In this document: piece by piece, positions 24,586 to 32,576 of the stretch
How the letters are laid out: every line of letters begins with the position of its first letter
Position numbering within the stretch: the first letter of the stretch is position 1
The notes under the pieces: model-generated
Seen by the model: the letters and a program-made list of their open reading frames with translations, nothing else
Told to the model about the DNA's origin: nothing
Database searches by the model: none
Program-made: the position numbers and the translations under genes
From: Geodermatophilus marinus
GTDB taxonomy: Bacteria; Actinomycetota; Actinomycetes; Mycobacteriales; Geodermatophilaceae
DNA length: 64,000 bases
NCBI RefSeq assembly: GCF_003428645.1
Contig: NZ_QVQH01000018.1
Coordinates: 1 to 64,000, forward strand
Direction of reading: 5' to 3'

Positions 24586-25788
24586 ATGAGCTACGACGTC
24601 GCCGCCGTCCGGTCCGCCTTCCCCGCGCTGCGCGCCGGGGCCGCCCACTTCGACGGGCCCGGGGGCTCGCAGGTGCCCGAGCCGGTGGCCGCCGCCGTCG
24701 CGGCCACCCTCACCGCGCCGATCGCCAACCGGGGCCGCACGACCGCGGCCGAGCGCACGGCCGACGACGTCGTGCTCGCCGCCCGCCGCGCGGTCGCCGA
24801 CCTGGTCGCCGGCGACCCCGGCGGCGTCGTGTTCGGCCGGAGCATGACCCAGCTGACCTACGACCTCTCGCGGGTGCTGTCGGCCTCGTGGGGTCCGGGC
24901 GACGAGGTGGTGGTGACCCGGCTGGACCACGACGCGAACATCCGCCCGTGGGTGCAGGCCGCCGCCGCGCGGGGCGCCACCGTCCGCTGGGCCGGCTTCG
25001 ACCCGGCGACCGGCGAGCTGGCCCCGCGGGAGGTCGGGCGGCTGCTGACCGGGCGCACCCGGCTGGTCGCCGTCACCGGCGCCTCCAACCTGATCGGCAC
25101 CCGGCCCGACGTCGCCGCGATCACCGCCCTGGCGCACGAGGCGGGCGCGCTGACCTACGTCGACGGCGTCCACCTGACCGCGCACGCGACCGTGGACGTC
25201 GCCGCGCTGGGGGCCGACCTCTACGCCTGCTCGCCGTACAAGTTCCTCGGCCCGCACTGCGGCTGCGTGGTGGTCGCACCGGCGCTCCTGGAGACGCTGC
25301 ACCCCGACAAGCTGCTGCCCTCCACCGACGCCGTCCCCGAGCGCTTCGAGCTGGGCACCCTGCCCTACGAGCTGCTCGCCGGTACGACCGCGGCGGTCGA
25401 CTTCCTCGCCGGGCTGGGCGGCCCCGAGGGCGACCGGCGGGCCCGGCTCGAGGCCGGGATGGCCGCAGTGGAGGCGCACGAGGACCGGCTGCGGGTGCGG
25501 ATCGAGGAGGAACTGACCGGCCTCCCGGGGGTCGCGGTGCGGTCCCGGGCCCGGCACCGCACGCCCACCCTGCTGCTCACCTTCGACGGGCGGGACGCCG
25601 CGGACGGCTACCGCTTCCTCGCCGGGCGGGGGGTCAACGCGCCGGCCGGCTCCTTCTACGCGGTCGAGGCCAGCCGGCACCTGGGCCTGGGGGACACCGG
25701 CGGCCTGCGGATCGGGCTGGCGCCCTACAGCGACGACGAGGACGTCGACCGCCTGCTGGCCGGCCTGCGGGAGTGGCTCGCCACCTGA
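24586..25788 (+). CDS. Cysteine desulfurase-like class V aminotransferase
   Basis: 400 residues, ATG 24586. It is a PLP-dependent fold-type I enzyme. The PLP lysine lies in YACSPYKFLGPHCGCVVV, the cofactor aspartate in GALTYVDGVHLTAH, and the N-terminal pattern AAHFDGPGGSQVPEPVAAA is typical. It matches the cysteine desulfurase-like (SufS/CsdA-related) branch that lacks obvious Fe-S operon neighbours. Here it stands alone between two palindromes. The real substrate is not certain; some members act on other amino acids. Confidence 0.85.
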   Translation: MSYDVAAVRSAFPALRAGAAHFDGPGGSQVPEPVAAAVAATLTAPIANRGRTTAAERTADDVVLAARRAVADLVAGDPGGVVFGRSMTQLTYDLSRVLSASWGPGDEVVVTRLDHDANIRPWVQAAAARGATVRWAGFDPATGELAPREVGRLLTGRTRLVAVTGASNLIGTRPDVAAITALAHEAGALTYVDGVHLTAHATVDVAALGADLYACSPYKFLGPHCGCVVVAPALLETLHPDKLLPSTDAVPERFELGTLPYELLAGTTAAVDFLAGLGGPEGDRRARLEAGMAAVEAHEDRLRVRIEEELTGLPGVAVRSRARHRTPTLLLTFDGRDAADGYRFLAGRGVNAPAGSFYAVEASRHLGLGDTGGLRIGLAPYSDDEDVDRLLAGLREWLAT

Positions 25789-25793
25789 CCCGT

Positions 25794-25836
25794 GCGGAGT
25801 GCGCCGTGCGAGGAGATCTCGCACCGGGCACTCCGC
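25794..25836. repeat. Palindromic repeat, family B copy 1
   Basis: GCGGAGTGC (25794-25802) pairs with GCACTCCGC (25828-25836), and GTGCGAG (25806-25812) pairs with CTCGCAC (25818-25824). The same words recur in the same order at 61084-61134. It begins 5 nt after the stop of the desulfurase-like gene. Confidence 0.7.
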
Positions 25837-25931
25837 CCGCCGGTTCGGTGGCGCGCGACCGAGGCGTGTGACGCCGCTCACCGGGCGGGCTACCCTCGGG
25901 GCCGCCGACCGTGCGCCCCGGGAGGTCGCCC

Positions 25932-27158
25932 GTGCCCACCGCCCCACCCGTCGCCGACACCGCTCCCCGCGCCGGGCCGCGGCCGGGGCACGGCGTCCCC
26001 CCGCGCGGGGCCGGCTTCACCAAGTACCTGGTGCCCGAGGTGGTCTTCGGCTGGGGGGCGCTGTCCGAGGCCGGCTGGGCCGCGCGCCGGCTCGGCGCCC
26101 AGCGCCCGTTCGTCGTCACCGACGCCGGCCTGGCCGAGGCCGGCTGGGAGGCCGAGCTGGCCGGGCACCTGGCGGAGGCGGGTCTGCGGGCCACCGTCTG
26201 GCGGGGCCTGACCCCCAACCCCAAGGACCACGAGGTCGCCGCGGGCACCGAGGCCTACCTCGCCAGCGGCTGCGACGTCATCGTGGGGCTCGGCGGGGGC
26301 TCGGTCATCGACGCGGCCAAGGCGATCGCGGTCGTGGCCAGCAACGGCGGCCGGATCCTCGACTACGAGGGCGTGGACAAGGTCACCGCGGCCATCCCGC
26401 CCACCCTCATGTGCCCCAGCACCGCGGGCACCGGGGCCGACGTCTCCCAGTTCGCGGTCATCACCGACACCACCCGCCGGCTCAAGGCCACGCTCATCGG
26501 CCGGGCCCTGGTGCCCGACATCTCGATCACCGACCCGCGGCTGCTGGGCACCATGCCCGACGACCTCGCCGCCGCCACCGGTCTCGACGCGCTCACCCAC
26601 GGCATCGAGGCCTTCGTGTCCAGGGCCTCCGGGCCGCTGACCGACGTGCACGCCCTGCACGCCGTCGAGCTGATCAGCGGCTCCCTGCAGCGCACCCTCC
26701 GGGACCGGGACGACGACGCCGCCCGCACCGGGATGGCGCAGGCCAGCCTGGAGGCCGGGCTGGCCTTCACCAACGCGATCCTCGGGGCCACGCACGCGAT
26801 GAGCCACCAGGTCGGCGGCCTGCTGGACCTCCCGCACGGCGTCGTCAACGGCGTGCTGCTGCCGCACGTCATCCGGTTCAACGCCCGCAGCGCGCCGGAC
26901 CGGTTCGTCCCGGTCGCCCGGGCCATGGGCATCGACGTCACCGGGGTGCCCGGCGACGTGGCGGCCGAGCTGGCGGCCGAGGCGGTGGCCCGGCTGGCCG
27001 CCGACCTCGGCGTCCCCCGGGGGCTCGCCCAGCTCGGGGTCCGCGAGTCCGACATCGACACGCTGGCCACCACGACGCTCGGCGACGCCTGCCTGTCGAC
27101 CAACCCGCGGGACGCCGACCGCGCCGACGTCGCCGCGCTGTTCCGCGCCGCGCTCTGA
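25932..27158 (+). CDS. Iron-containing alcohol dehydrogenase
   Basis: 408 residues, GTG 25932 behind GGGAGG with 6-nt spacing. Fe-ADH family: NAD-binding GGGSVIDAAKAIAV, then the metal-binding segments GLDALTHGIEAFVS and AMSHQVGGLLDLPHGVVNG with the expected Asp and His ligands. It is immediately followed by a histidine kinase (7 nt) and response regulator, which suggests that the two-component system controls alcohol oxidation. It is one of three alcohol dehydrogenases within 12 kb of the mycofactocin genes. Alcohol specificity is unknown. Confidence 0.9.
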   Translation: MPTAPPVADTAPRAGPRPGHGVPPRGAGFTKYLVPEVVFGWGALSEAGWAARRLGAQRPFVVTDAGLAEAGWEAELAGHLAEAGLRATVWRGLTPNPKDHEVAAGTEAYLASGCDVIVGLGGGSVIDAAKAIAVVASNGGRILDYEGVDKVTAAIPPTLMCPSTAGTGADVSQFAVITDTTRRLKATLIGRALVPDISITDPRLLGTMPDDLAAATGLDALTHGIEAFVSRASGPLTDVHALHAVELISGSLQRTLRDRDDDAARTGMAQASLEAGLAFTNAILGATHAMSHQVGGLLDLPHGVVNGVLLPHVIRFNARSAPDRFVPVARAMGIDVTGVPGDVAAELAAEAVARLAADLGVPRGLAQLGVRESDIDTLATTTLGDACLSTNPRDADRADVAALFRAAL

Positions 27159-27164
27159 GGCCCG

Positions 27165-28502
27165 GTGCACCCCGGGACCGGGCGCCCCCCGGACATCACC
27201 GCGCTCACCGGGCTGCGCTCCTCGAAGCCCAGCTGGTACGCCGAGTACCGGCAGACCGCCGGGGACCTGCACCGCGCGCTGGACTCCCTGGAGCACGTCG
27301 CCGGGGTGCTGTCGGCGACCGGGCAGGGTGCCGGGGCGCTGTGCCGGGCGGTCGTCGACGCGACCGCCGAGCAGCTCGGCGAGCCGTGGGTCGTGCTCGC
27401 GCTCGCGCCGGCCGCGCTCCCGCTGGCCCGCCCGCGGCTGCTCGGTCGCGGCCCCGCCGGTGCACCGGTCGGGGAGGTGGCGCTGCTGCCCGAGGTGGTC
27501 CGCCGGCCGGTCCAGGCCGCCCTGGCCGCGGACGCCGTCGAGCCCTGGCAGGACGCCGACGGCGCGGTCGTCGTCCCCCTCGTCGTCGACGGCGAGCCGG
27601 TCGGTGCGCTGGTCGCCTGCGGTGGCCCGCGCCGGACGGTCGGGCCGGCCGACCTGTCCATCCTGCGCATCGTGGCCAACCAGTCCGCGGTGGCGCTGCT
27701 CAGCGACCACCTGCTGGCCCGGTCGGAGTCGCTGCGCCGGCAGACCGAGCGGCTCTACGCCCAGGCCGAGGAGCGCGCCCGCGCGCTGGCCGAGCAGCAC
27801 CGGCAGCTGGCCGAGGCCCAGCGCCGGCTGGACGTCGCCGCCCAGCGCGAGGCGGTGGACGCCGAGCGGCACCGCATCGCCCGCGAGCTGCACGACAGCG
27901 TCGCCCAGCACGTCCTGTCGGCCGGCATGACCATCGAGTGGTGCCGGCCGGAGGTGGCCCACCACGCCGAGGTGCACGAGCGGCTCGGGCACGCCAAGGC
28001 GCTGACCCGGGAGGCGGTCGAGCGGCTGCGCGGCGCCATCCACGCGCTCTCCTCCGACGGGCACGGCGAGGACGGGGAGGGCCTGCCCGCCCTCGTCGGC
28101 CGGCTGCCGGTGCTCGTGCCCGCGCCCGGGCCGGCGCTGGCGGTCCGGGTGGAGGGCGTGCCGCGCGAGCTGCCGGGAACCGTGGAGCGCGCGCTGTTCC
28201 GGATCGCCTCGGAGTGCCTGTTCAACACCGTGCGGCACGCCGGCGCCAGCCGCTGCACGGTGCGGCTGGCCTACCGCGCCACCGAGGTGCGGCTGTCGGT
28301 GGCCGACGACGGCGGCGGCGACCCCGAGCTGCTGCGGCGGGCGCTGCGCGCCTCGGGCCGGCGGGCGGACGGGTACCACCGCGGGCTGGGCAACATGGCC
28401 TCCCGGTGCCGCGAGATCGGGGCGACGCTGCGGTTCACCCGGGCCAGGATGGGCGGCGTGCGGGTGGAGGTCCGGCTGCCGCTGGGGGACGACGATGGCT
28501 GA
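27165..28502 (+). CDS. GAF-domain sensor histidine kinase (NarX/DegS type)
   Basis: 445 residues, GTG 27165. No transmembrane helix is visible, so it is cytoplasmic. A GAF domain covers about residues 40-180, and a short coiled coil leads to a HisKA_3 domain with H243 in ERHRIARELHDSVAQHVL. The HATPase_c domain has SECLFNTVRHAGASRC (N box) and VADDGGGD (G1). The C-terminal G2 region YHRGLGNMASRCREIG is intact. It overlaps the response regulator by 8 nt. The signal may be an alcohol, aldehyde or redox state bound by the GAF domain. Confidence 0.93.
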   Translation: MHPGTGRPPDITALTGLRSSKPSWYAEYRQTAGDLHRALDSLEHVAGVLSATGQGAGALCRAVVDATAEQLGEPWVVLALAPAALPLARPRLLGRGPAGAPVGEVALLPEVVRRPVQAALAADAVEPWQDADGAVVVPLVVDGEPVGALVACGGPRRTVGPADLSILRIVANQSAVALLSDHLLARSESLRRQTERLYAQAEERARALAEQHRQLAEAQRRLDVAAQREAVDAERHRIARELHDSVAQHVLSAGMTIEWCRPEVAHHAEVHERLGHAKALTREAVERLRGAIHALSSDGHGEDGEGLPALVGRLPVLVPAPGPALAVRVEGVPRELPGTVERALFRIASECLFNTVRHAGASRCTVRLAYRATEVRLSVADDGGGDPELLRRALRASGRRADGYHRGLGNMASRCREIGATLRFTRARMGGVRVEVRLPLGDDDG

Positions 28503-29142
28503 GGTCATCCGGCTGGTGATCGTCGACGACCACGCGATCGTCCGGCAGGGGCTGCGCTCGATCCTGGAGCGCGAGCCCGACATCGACGTCGTCGGGGAGG
28601 CATCGTCCGCCCCGGAGGCCCTCGACCTGGTCGCGGCCACCCGGCCGCACATCGTCCTGCTCGACCTCAAGCTCTCGGCCGGCTCGGACGTCGCCGGCCT
28701 GGCCCTGTGCGGCCGGCTGACCCAGGCCACCCCCGCGCCCGGGGTGCTGGTGGTGACCACCTTCCTCGACCAGCGGCTGGTCCTCGAGGCGATCCAGCGC
28801 GGCGCCCGGGGGTACGTCCTCAAGGACGTCGACGCCGTGGCGCTGGTCGGCGCGATCCGGGCGGTGCACCGCGGGGAGAGCGCGTTCGACAGCCACAGCG
28901 CCTCGATGGTGGTCAAGTCGCTCTCCGGCCCGGCGCCCGGCCCGGCCGGCCCGGACCTCACCGCCCGCGAGCGCGAGGTGCTCACCCTGCTCGCGCGGGG
29001 GCTGTCGAACGAGGCGATCGGGCGGGAGCTCTACATCTCGGCGACCACGGCGAAGTTCCACGTGGGCAACGTGATGCGCAAGCTCTCGGTCTCCCGCCGC
29101 GCCGAGGCCGTCTACGCGGGCAGCAAGCTCGGCCTCATCTAG
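28495..29142 (+). CDS. NarL/LuxR-family response regulator
   Basis: 215 residues. The receiver domain (1-120) has acidic residues IVDDHAIVRQG, phospho-acceptor D57 in IVLLDLKLS and the Lys of YVLKDVDA. The LuxR-type HTH (about 150-212) reads LTAREREVLTLLARGLSNEA and later YISATTAKFHVGNVMRKLSV. It is coupled to the kinase and probably regulates the adjacent iron-type alcohol dehydrogenase and perhaps the mycofactocin genes. Its stop codon overlaps the first bases of a palindromic repeat at 29141. Confidence 0.95.
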   Translation: MAEVIRLVIVDDHAIVRQGLRSILEREPDIDVVGEASSAPEALDLVAATRPHIVLLDLKLSAGSDVAGLALCGRLTQATPAPGVLVVTTFLDQRLVLEAIQRGARGYVLKDVDAVALVGAIRAVHRGESAFDSHSASMVVKSLSGPAPGPAGPDLTAREREVLTLLARGLSNEAIGRELYISATTAKFHVGNVMRKLSVSRRAEAVYAGSKLGLI

Positions 29143-29651
29143 CGGAGTGGATCTGTCGGCGTGACGCCGACAGATCCACTCCGCTCCACGGCGGCTTCCG
29201 CGATGCGTTTGATGGCGGCCAGGGTGGCGGGGATGCCCTCGTGCGCCGCGGTGGTGCGCTGGTCGATCTGCCGCTGCGCGTCGTCCCCGTACTTCTCGGC
29301 GAACATCGCCAGCCCGGCGGGCAGGAACGCCCACGACTCGGTCAGCCGCGTGCCGCCGTCCTCCGGTTCGAGCGTGAAGCCCCACCGGACGAACCCGTCG
29401 CCGACCACCCAGGCGAACTCGCGGCCGCGGTCGGCCGCGACCACCCGGCTGCGGGTCTCCCAGGTCCGCTCGGGGGTCTCGTTGCGGCCGGTGAAGCGCG
29501 CGCCGACCTCGGCGCGCGCGCCCTCGTCCCACCAGCAGGCCCGGCAGACCGGGCTCCACTCCCCGGTGCGGGTCACGTCGGAGACCAGGTCGTAGAGGGT
29601 CCCGGGGTCGACGGCGACGACGATCGAGCCGGAGTACGTCAGGTCGCTCAC
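29139..29651 (-). CDS. SRPBCC (START-like) family protein
   Basis: 170 residues. A polyketide cyclase/dehydrase-type lipid-binding fold: SIVVAVDPGTLYDLVSDVTRTGEWSP split by the usual loop, CWWDEGARAEVGARFTGRN, and TRLTESWAFLPAG, followed by the long C-terminal helix. The last residues (VERSGSVGVTPTDPLR) are encoded entirely by the palindromic repeat at 29141-29185, which also provides the stop codon. These residues are unlikely to be an ancestral part of the fold. The gene converges with the response regulator; function is unknown. Confidence 0.85.
   Translation of the reverse strand: MSDLTYSGSIVVAVDPGTLYDLVSDVTRTGEWSPVCRACWWDEGARAEVGARFTGRNETPERTWETRSRVVAADRGREFAWVVGDGFVRWGFTLEPEDGGTRLTESWAFLPAGLAMFAEKYGDDAQRQIDQRTTAAHEGIPATLAAIKRIAEAAVERSGSVGVTPTDPLR
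29141..29185. repeat. Palindromic repeat, family A copy 2 (perfect)
   Basis: Two perfectly complementary 21-nt arms (29141-29161 and 29165-29185) surround TGA. It is the same element as 12734-12778. It overlaps the stop codon of the response regulator and the last 15 or so codons of the convergent SRPBCC gene, and would also serve as a bidirectional terminator. Confidence 0.9.
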
Positions 29652-29676
29652 GGGGGGAGTGTCGCAGCCGCCTCCC

Positions 29677-31188
29677 TCAGCGGGCGGCGGCGCGGGTGAT
29701 GACGTCGGTGGCCCAGGTCTCCAGCCCCGACTGGTCCCGGATCACCTCGACCCGGTCGCAGTGCTCGGCGTACGCGGGCAGGTCGCAGCCGCCCAGCGCC
29801 CACGAGTAGCGCGGCTCCGGGGTGAGCCAGATGGTCTCGCGGACCCGCCGGGTGAGGTCAGCGAACACGTCCAGCCGCGGGGCGTTGCCGTTGCCGCGGC
29901 CGTCGCCCAGCACGAGCAGCGTCGAGCGGCGGGTGAAGGCGCCGGAGTGGTCGGCGGCCAGCCTCGCGAACACCGTGCCGTAGTCGCTGGCGGCGTCGAC
30001 GTCGATCACATCACCGCCGAACACCAGGCCCAGCGCGGTCTCCAGCGGGTGCTCGTCGAACAGGTCGGTGATCTCGACGACGTCGTCGACGAAGGCGAAG
30101 GTCCGCACCTGGGCGAACAGGTCCTGCAGCGCGTGGACGACGTGCAGCGTGAACCGGGCCGTCGTCCGCACCGACAGGCTCACGTCGGCCACCACGACCA
30201 GCCGCGGCTTGTCCTCGGCCAGCCGGGTGGTGACCGGCCGGAACGGGACGCCGTCGTAGCGCAGGTTCCGGCGCATGGTGCGGGCCACGTCCACCCGTCC
30301 GCGCGGGGACTGCCGCTTCTTGTGGGTCAGCCCGCCGTGCAGCGAGGTGGCCAGCCGGCGCAGCGACTCCTCGATCCGCGCCCGCTCGCTCTCGGTGACC
30401 TTCTCCACGGGCGCCCGGGCCATCTCCCGCTCCTCGACGGCCAGCTCGGTCATCTCGGCGAGCTTCTGCAGGTGCGCGGCCAGGAGCTCCGGGAGGTCCT
30501 CGATCACCCCGGCCAGCCGGCGGCGCAGCGCCTCGGCCACCGCCGGGTCGAGGTCGCCCACCGGGTCGGCCAGCCAGTCGCGCAGCGCCTGCTGCTGGGC
30601 GACGGTCAGCTCGACGTCCAGCGGGGTGCCGCCGCCGCGGACCAGGTCGCCGGGCAGCCCCGGGTCGTGCAGCCGGTCCACCTCCAGCTGCACCTGCTGG
30701 GCGTCGTCGGCCGGCGCCCCGCTGCTCTCCGAGGACAGCACGATCTGCTGGGTCAGCGAGGCCAGGTCGACCTTGTTCGCCTCCTGGTGCAGGTTGTACT
30801 GCGCGGCGAGGTCCTCGGGGCGGAAGAACTCCTTGATGTCGACCGGCCGGCCGTGGCTGTGCCCCTCCTGCACCTCGGCGTCCGGGTCCGGCGACCAGGT
30901 CATCCGGGTCAGCTCGCCGGTGTCGGCCAGGTCGTCGTGGGCGTGCCCGTGCTCGTCGGGGGCCTCGACCACCGGGCGCAGCGAGAAGAACCGGTCGAAG
31001 GTGTCGGCGAAGACCTCGGCGTCCCGGCGGTCCTTGAGCAGGGCCGCGCCGAGCGCCGCCTCCAGGGCCGTCCGGTCGCCGACCCCGACCGCGGCCGCCG
31101 CGGCGAACGCGTCGACGGCCTCCGCGGTCGACACCCGCATGCCGCGCAGCCGGAGCAGGCGGACGAACCGGTGCAGCGCCGCTTCCAC
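29677..31188 (-). CDS. VWA domain protein (CoxE-like), partner of MoxR at 31202-32500
   Basis: 503 residues from GTG 31188. The N-terminal helical part begins VEAALHRFVRLLRLRGMRVS, a pattern of CoxE/VWA-CoxE proteins. The C-terminal VWA domain contains RLVVVADVSLSVRTTARF with a MIDAS D-x-S-x-S and DGRGNGNAPRLDVF. It includes a short His cluster (EHGHAHDD) near residue 75. It begins 13 nt after the MoxR stop. The pair lies downstream of the methanol-dehydrogenase-type gene, fitting a role in activating that enzyme, as MoxR does for other dehydrogenases (inference). Confidence 0.88.
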   Translation of the reverse strand: MEAALHRFVRLLRLRGMRVSTAEAVDAFAAAAAVGVGDRTALEAALGAALLKDRRDAEVFADTFDRFFSLRPVVEAPDEHGHAHDDLADTGELTRMTWSPDPDAEVQEGHSHGRPVDIKEFFRPEDLAAQYNLHQEANKVDLASLTQQIVLSSESSGAPADDAQQVQLEVDRLHDPGLPGDLVRGGGTPLDVELTVAQQQALRDWLADPVGDLDPAVAEALRRRLAGVIEDLPELLAAHLQKLAEMTELAVEEREMARAPVEKVTESERARIEESLRRLATSLHGGLTHKKRQSPRGRVDVARTMRRNLRYDGVPFRPVTTRLAEDKPRLVVVADVSLSVRTTARFTLHVVHALQDLFAQVRTFAFVDDVVEITDLFDEHPLETALGLVFGGDVIDVDAASDYGTVFARLAADHSGAFTRRSTLLVLGDGRGNGNAPRLDVFADLTRRVRETIWLTPEPRYSWALGGCDLPAYAEHCDRVEVIRDQSGLETWATDVITRAAAR

Positions 31189-31201
31189 GGGCCCGCCCCC
31201 G

Positions 31202-32500
31202 TCAGACCGGCCGGCGCCGCGCGCTGCCGCCGCGGTTGGCCGCGAACGACCGCTGGCCCTGCCCGGCCCGCACCTGGCGCTGCGCGGCGGGGGCGGCCGG
31301 ACCGGGCTCCTGGTCGGGCGCCTGCTGGCCGTAGTAGTTGCGGTCGTGCCGGCCGGGGCGGTCCTTGCCGGCCCGCACCGCCCGGCCGGGGGCGGCGTCG
31401 TCGTCGGCGTGCGCGTGGCCGGGGTGCGCGTGGTCGTGGTCGTGGGTGTGCCCGCCGTGGGTGTGCGCGCCGTGCGAGTGGGTGTGCCCGTGCTCGTGCG
31501 GCAGCGCGGCCGGGACCGCGGCGTTCGGGTCGACCAGCCGCGGCAGCGCCTCGCGCGAGCGCTGCACGTCGCGCTCGTACTTGGCCACCACCGAGACGGT
31601 GTCGGCGAGCACCTCGGCATCGAGCTCGCTGACGCCGAGGACGGCGAGGGTGCGCGCCCAGTCGATGGTCTCCGAGATGCTCGGCGCCTTGCGCAGGTCC
31701 AGGCCGCGCAGGCCGCGGACGATGTCGACCAGCCGTCTCGCCGCCGCGTCGGCCAGACCGGTGCGCTTGGAGCGGAGGATCTCCAGCTCGCGGTCGGCGT
31801 CGGGGTACTCGAGGAACAGGTGCAGGCAGCGCCGCTTCAGCGCCGCGGAGAGGTCGCGGGTGTTGTTCGACGTCAGGACGACGTACGGCGCCCGGGTCGC
31901 CCGGAACGTGCCGATCTCGGGCACCGACACCTGGTACTCGGCCAGCATCTCCAGCAGCACCGCCTCCAGGGCCTCGTCGGCGCGGTCCACCTCGTCGACC
32001 AGCAGCACGACCGGATCGGCGGAGCGCACCGCCTCCAGCAGCGGCCGCGGGGCGAGGAAGCGTTCGTTGAAGAAGGCGCTGTCGGCGTCGGCGACCCGGG
32101 CGACCGCCTCCTCCAGGGTGCCCGAGTCGGCCAGCAGCTGGGCGGTCTTCTCCCGCAGGATCTGGGTGTAGAGCAGCTGCTTGCCGTAGTCCCACTCGTA
32201 GAGGGCCTTGGTCTCGTCCTGCCCCTCGTAGCACTGCAGGCGCAGCAGCCGGCGCCCGGTGGCCGCGGCCAGCGTCTTGGCCAGCTCGGTCTTGCCGACC
32301 CCGGCCGGGCCCTCCAGCAGCAGCGGCTTGGCCAGCCGGGACATCACGAAGGTCGTCGTCGCCAGCCGGCGGTCGGTGATGTAGCCCTGCTCGGCGAAGG
32401 CGCGGGCGACGTCGTCCGGACCGGCGAAGTCGTCGGGGGCGACGTCGTCGGGGGCGGCGTCGTCGGGGGCGGCGTCGTCGGGGACGGGGTGGACGGTCAC
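31202..32500 (-). CDS. MoxR-family AAA+ ATPase with histidine-rich tail
   Basis: 432 residues from GTG 32500, with GGAGAGG upstream. AAA+ core: EGPAGVGKTELAKTL (Walker A), VVLLVDEVDRADEALEA (Walker B) and VVLTSNNTRDLSAALKRRC. The N-terminus carries tandem PDDAAP/PDDVAP repeats. After the core, residues about 335-364 (31409-31498) contain 14 His in 30 residues, then a Gln/Arg-rich tail. His-rich tails bind Ni, Zn, Fe or Co in metallochaperones, so this ATPase may deliver metal to an iron or zinc dehydrogenase. That is inference. Confidence 0.9.
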   Translation of the reverse strand: MTVHPVPDDAAPDDAAPDDVAPDDFAGPDDVARAFAEQGYITDRRLATTTFVMSRLAKPLLLEGPAGVGKTELAKTLAAATGRRLLRLQCYEGQDETKALYEWDYGKQLLYTQILREKTAQLLADSGTLEEAVARVADADSAFFNERFLAPRPLLEAVRSADPVVLLVDEVDRADEALEAVLLEMLAEYQVSVPEIGTFRATRAPYVVLTSNNTRDLSAALKRRCLHLFLEYPDADRELEILRSKRTGLADAAARRLVDIVRGLRGLDLRKAPSISETIDWARTLAVLGVSELDAEVLADTVSVVAKYERDVQRSREALPRLVDPNAAVPAALPHEHGHTHSHGAHTHGGHTHDHDHAHPGHAHADDDAAPGRAVRAGKDRPGRHDRNYYGQQAPDQEPGPAAPAAQRQVRAGQGQRSFAANRGGSARRRPV

Positions 32501-32576
32501 GGGGTGCCTCTCCGGGGGATGGGGAGGGCGGGGTGGCCGCTCGGCCACCCCGCCCCGGGACTCGACTGACTGCCCC

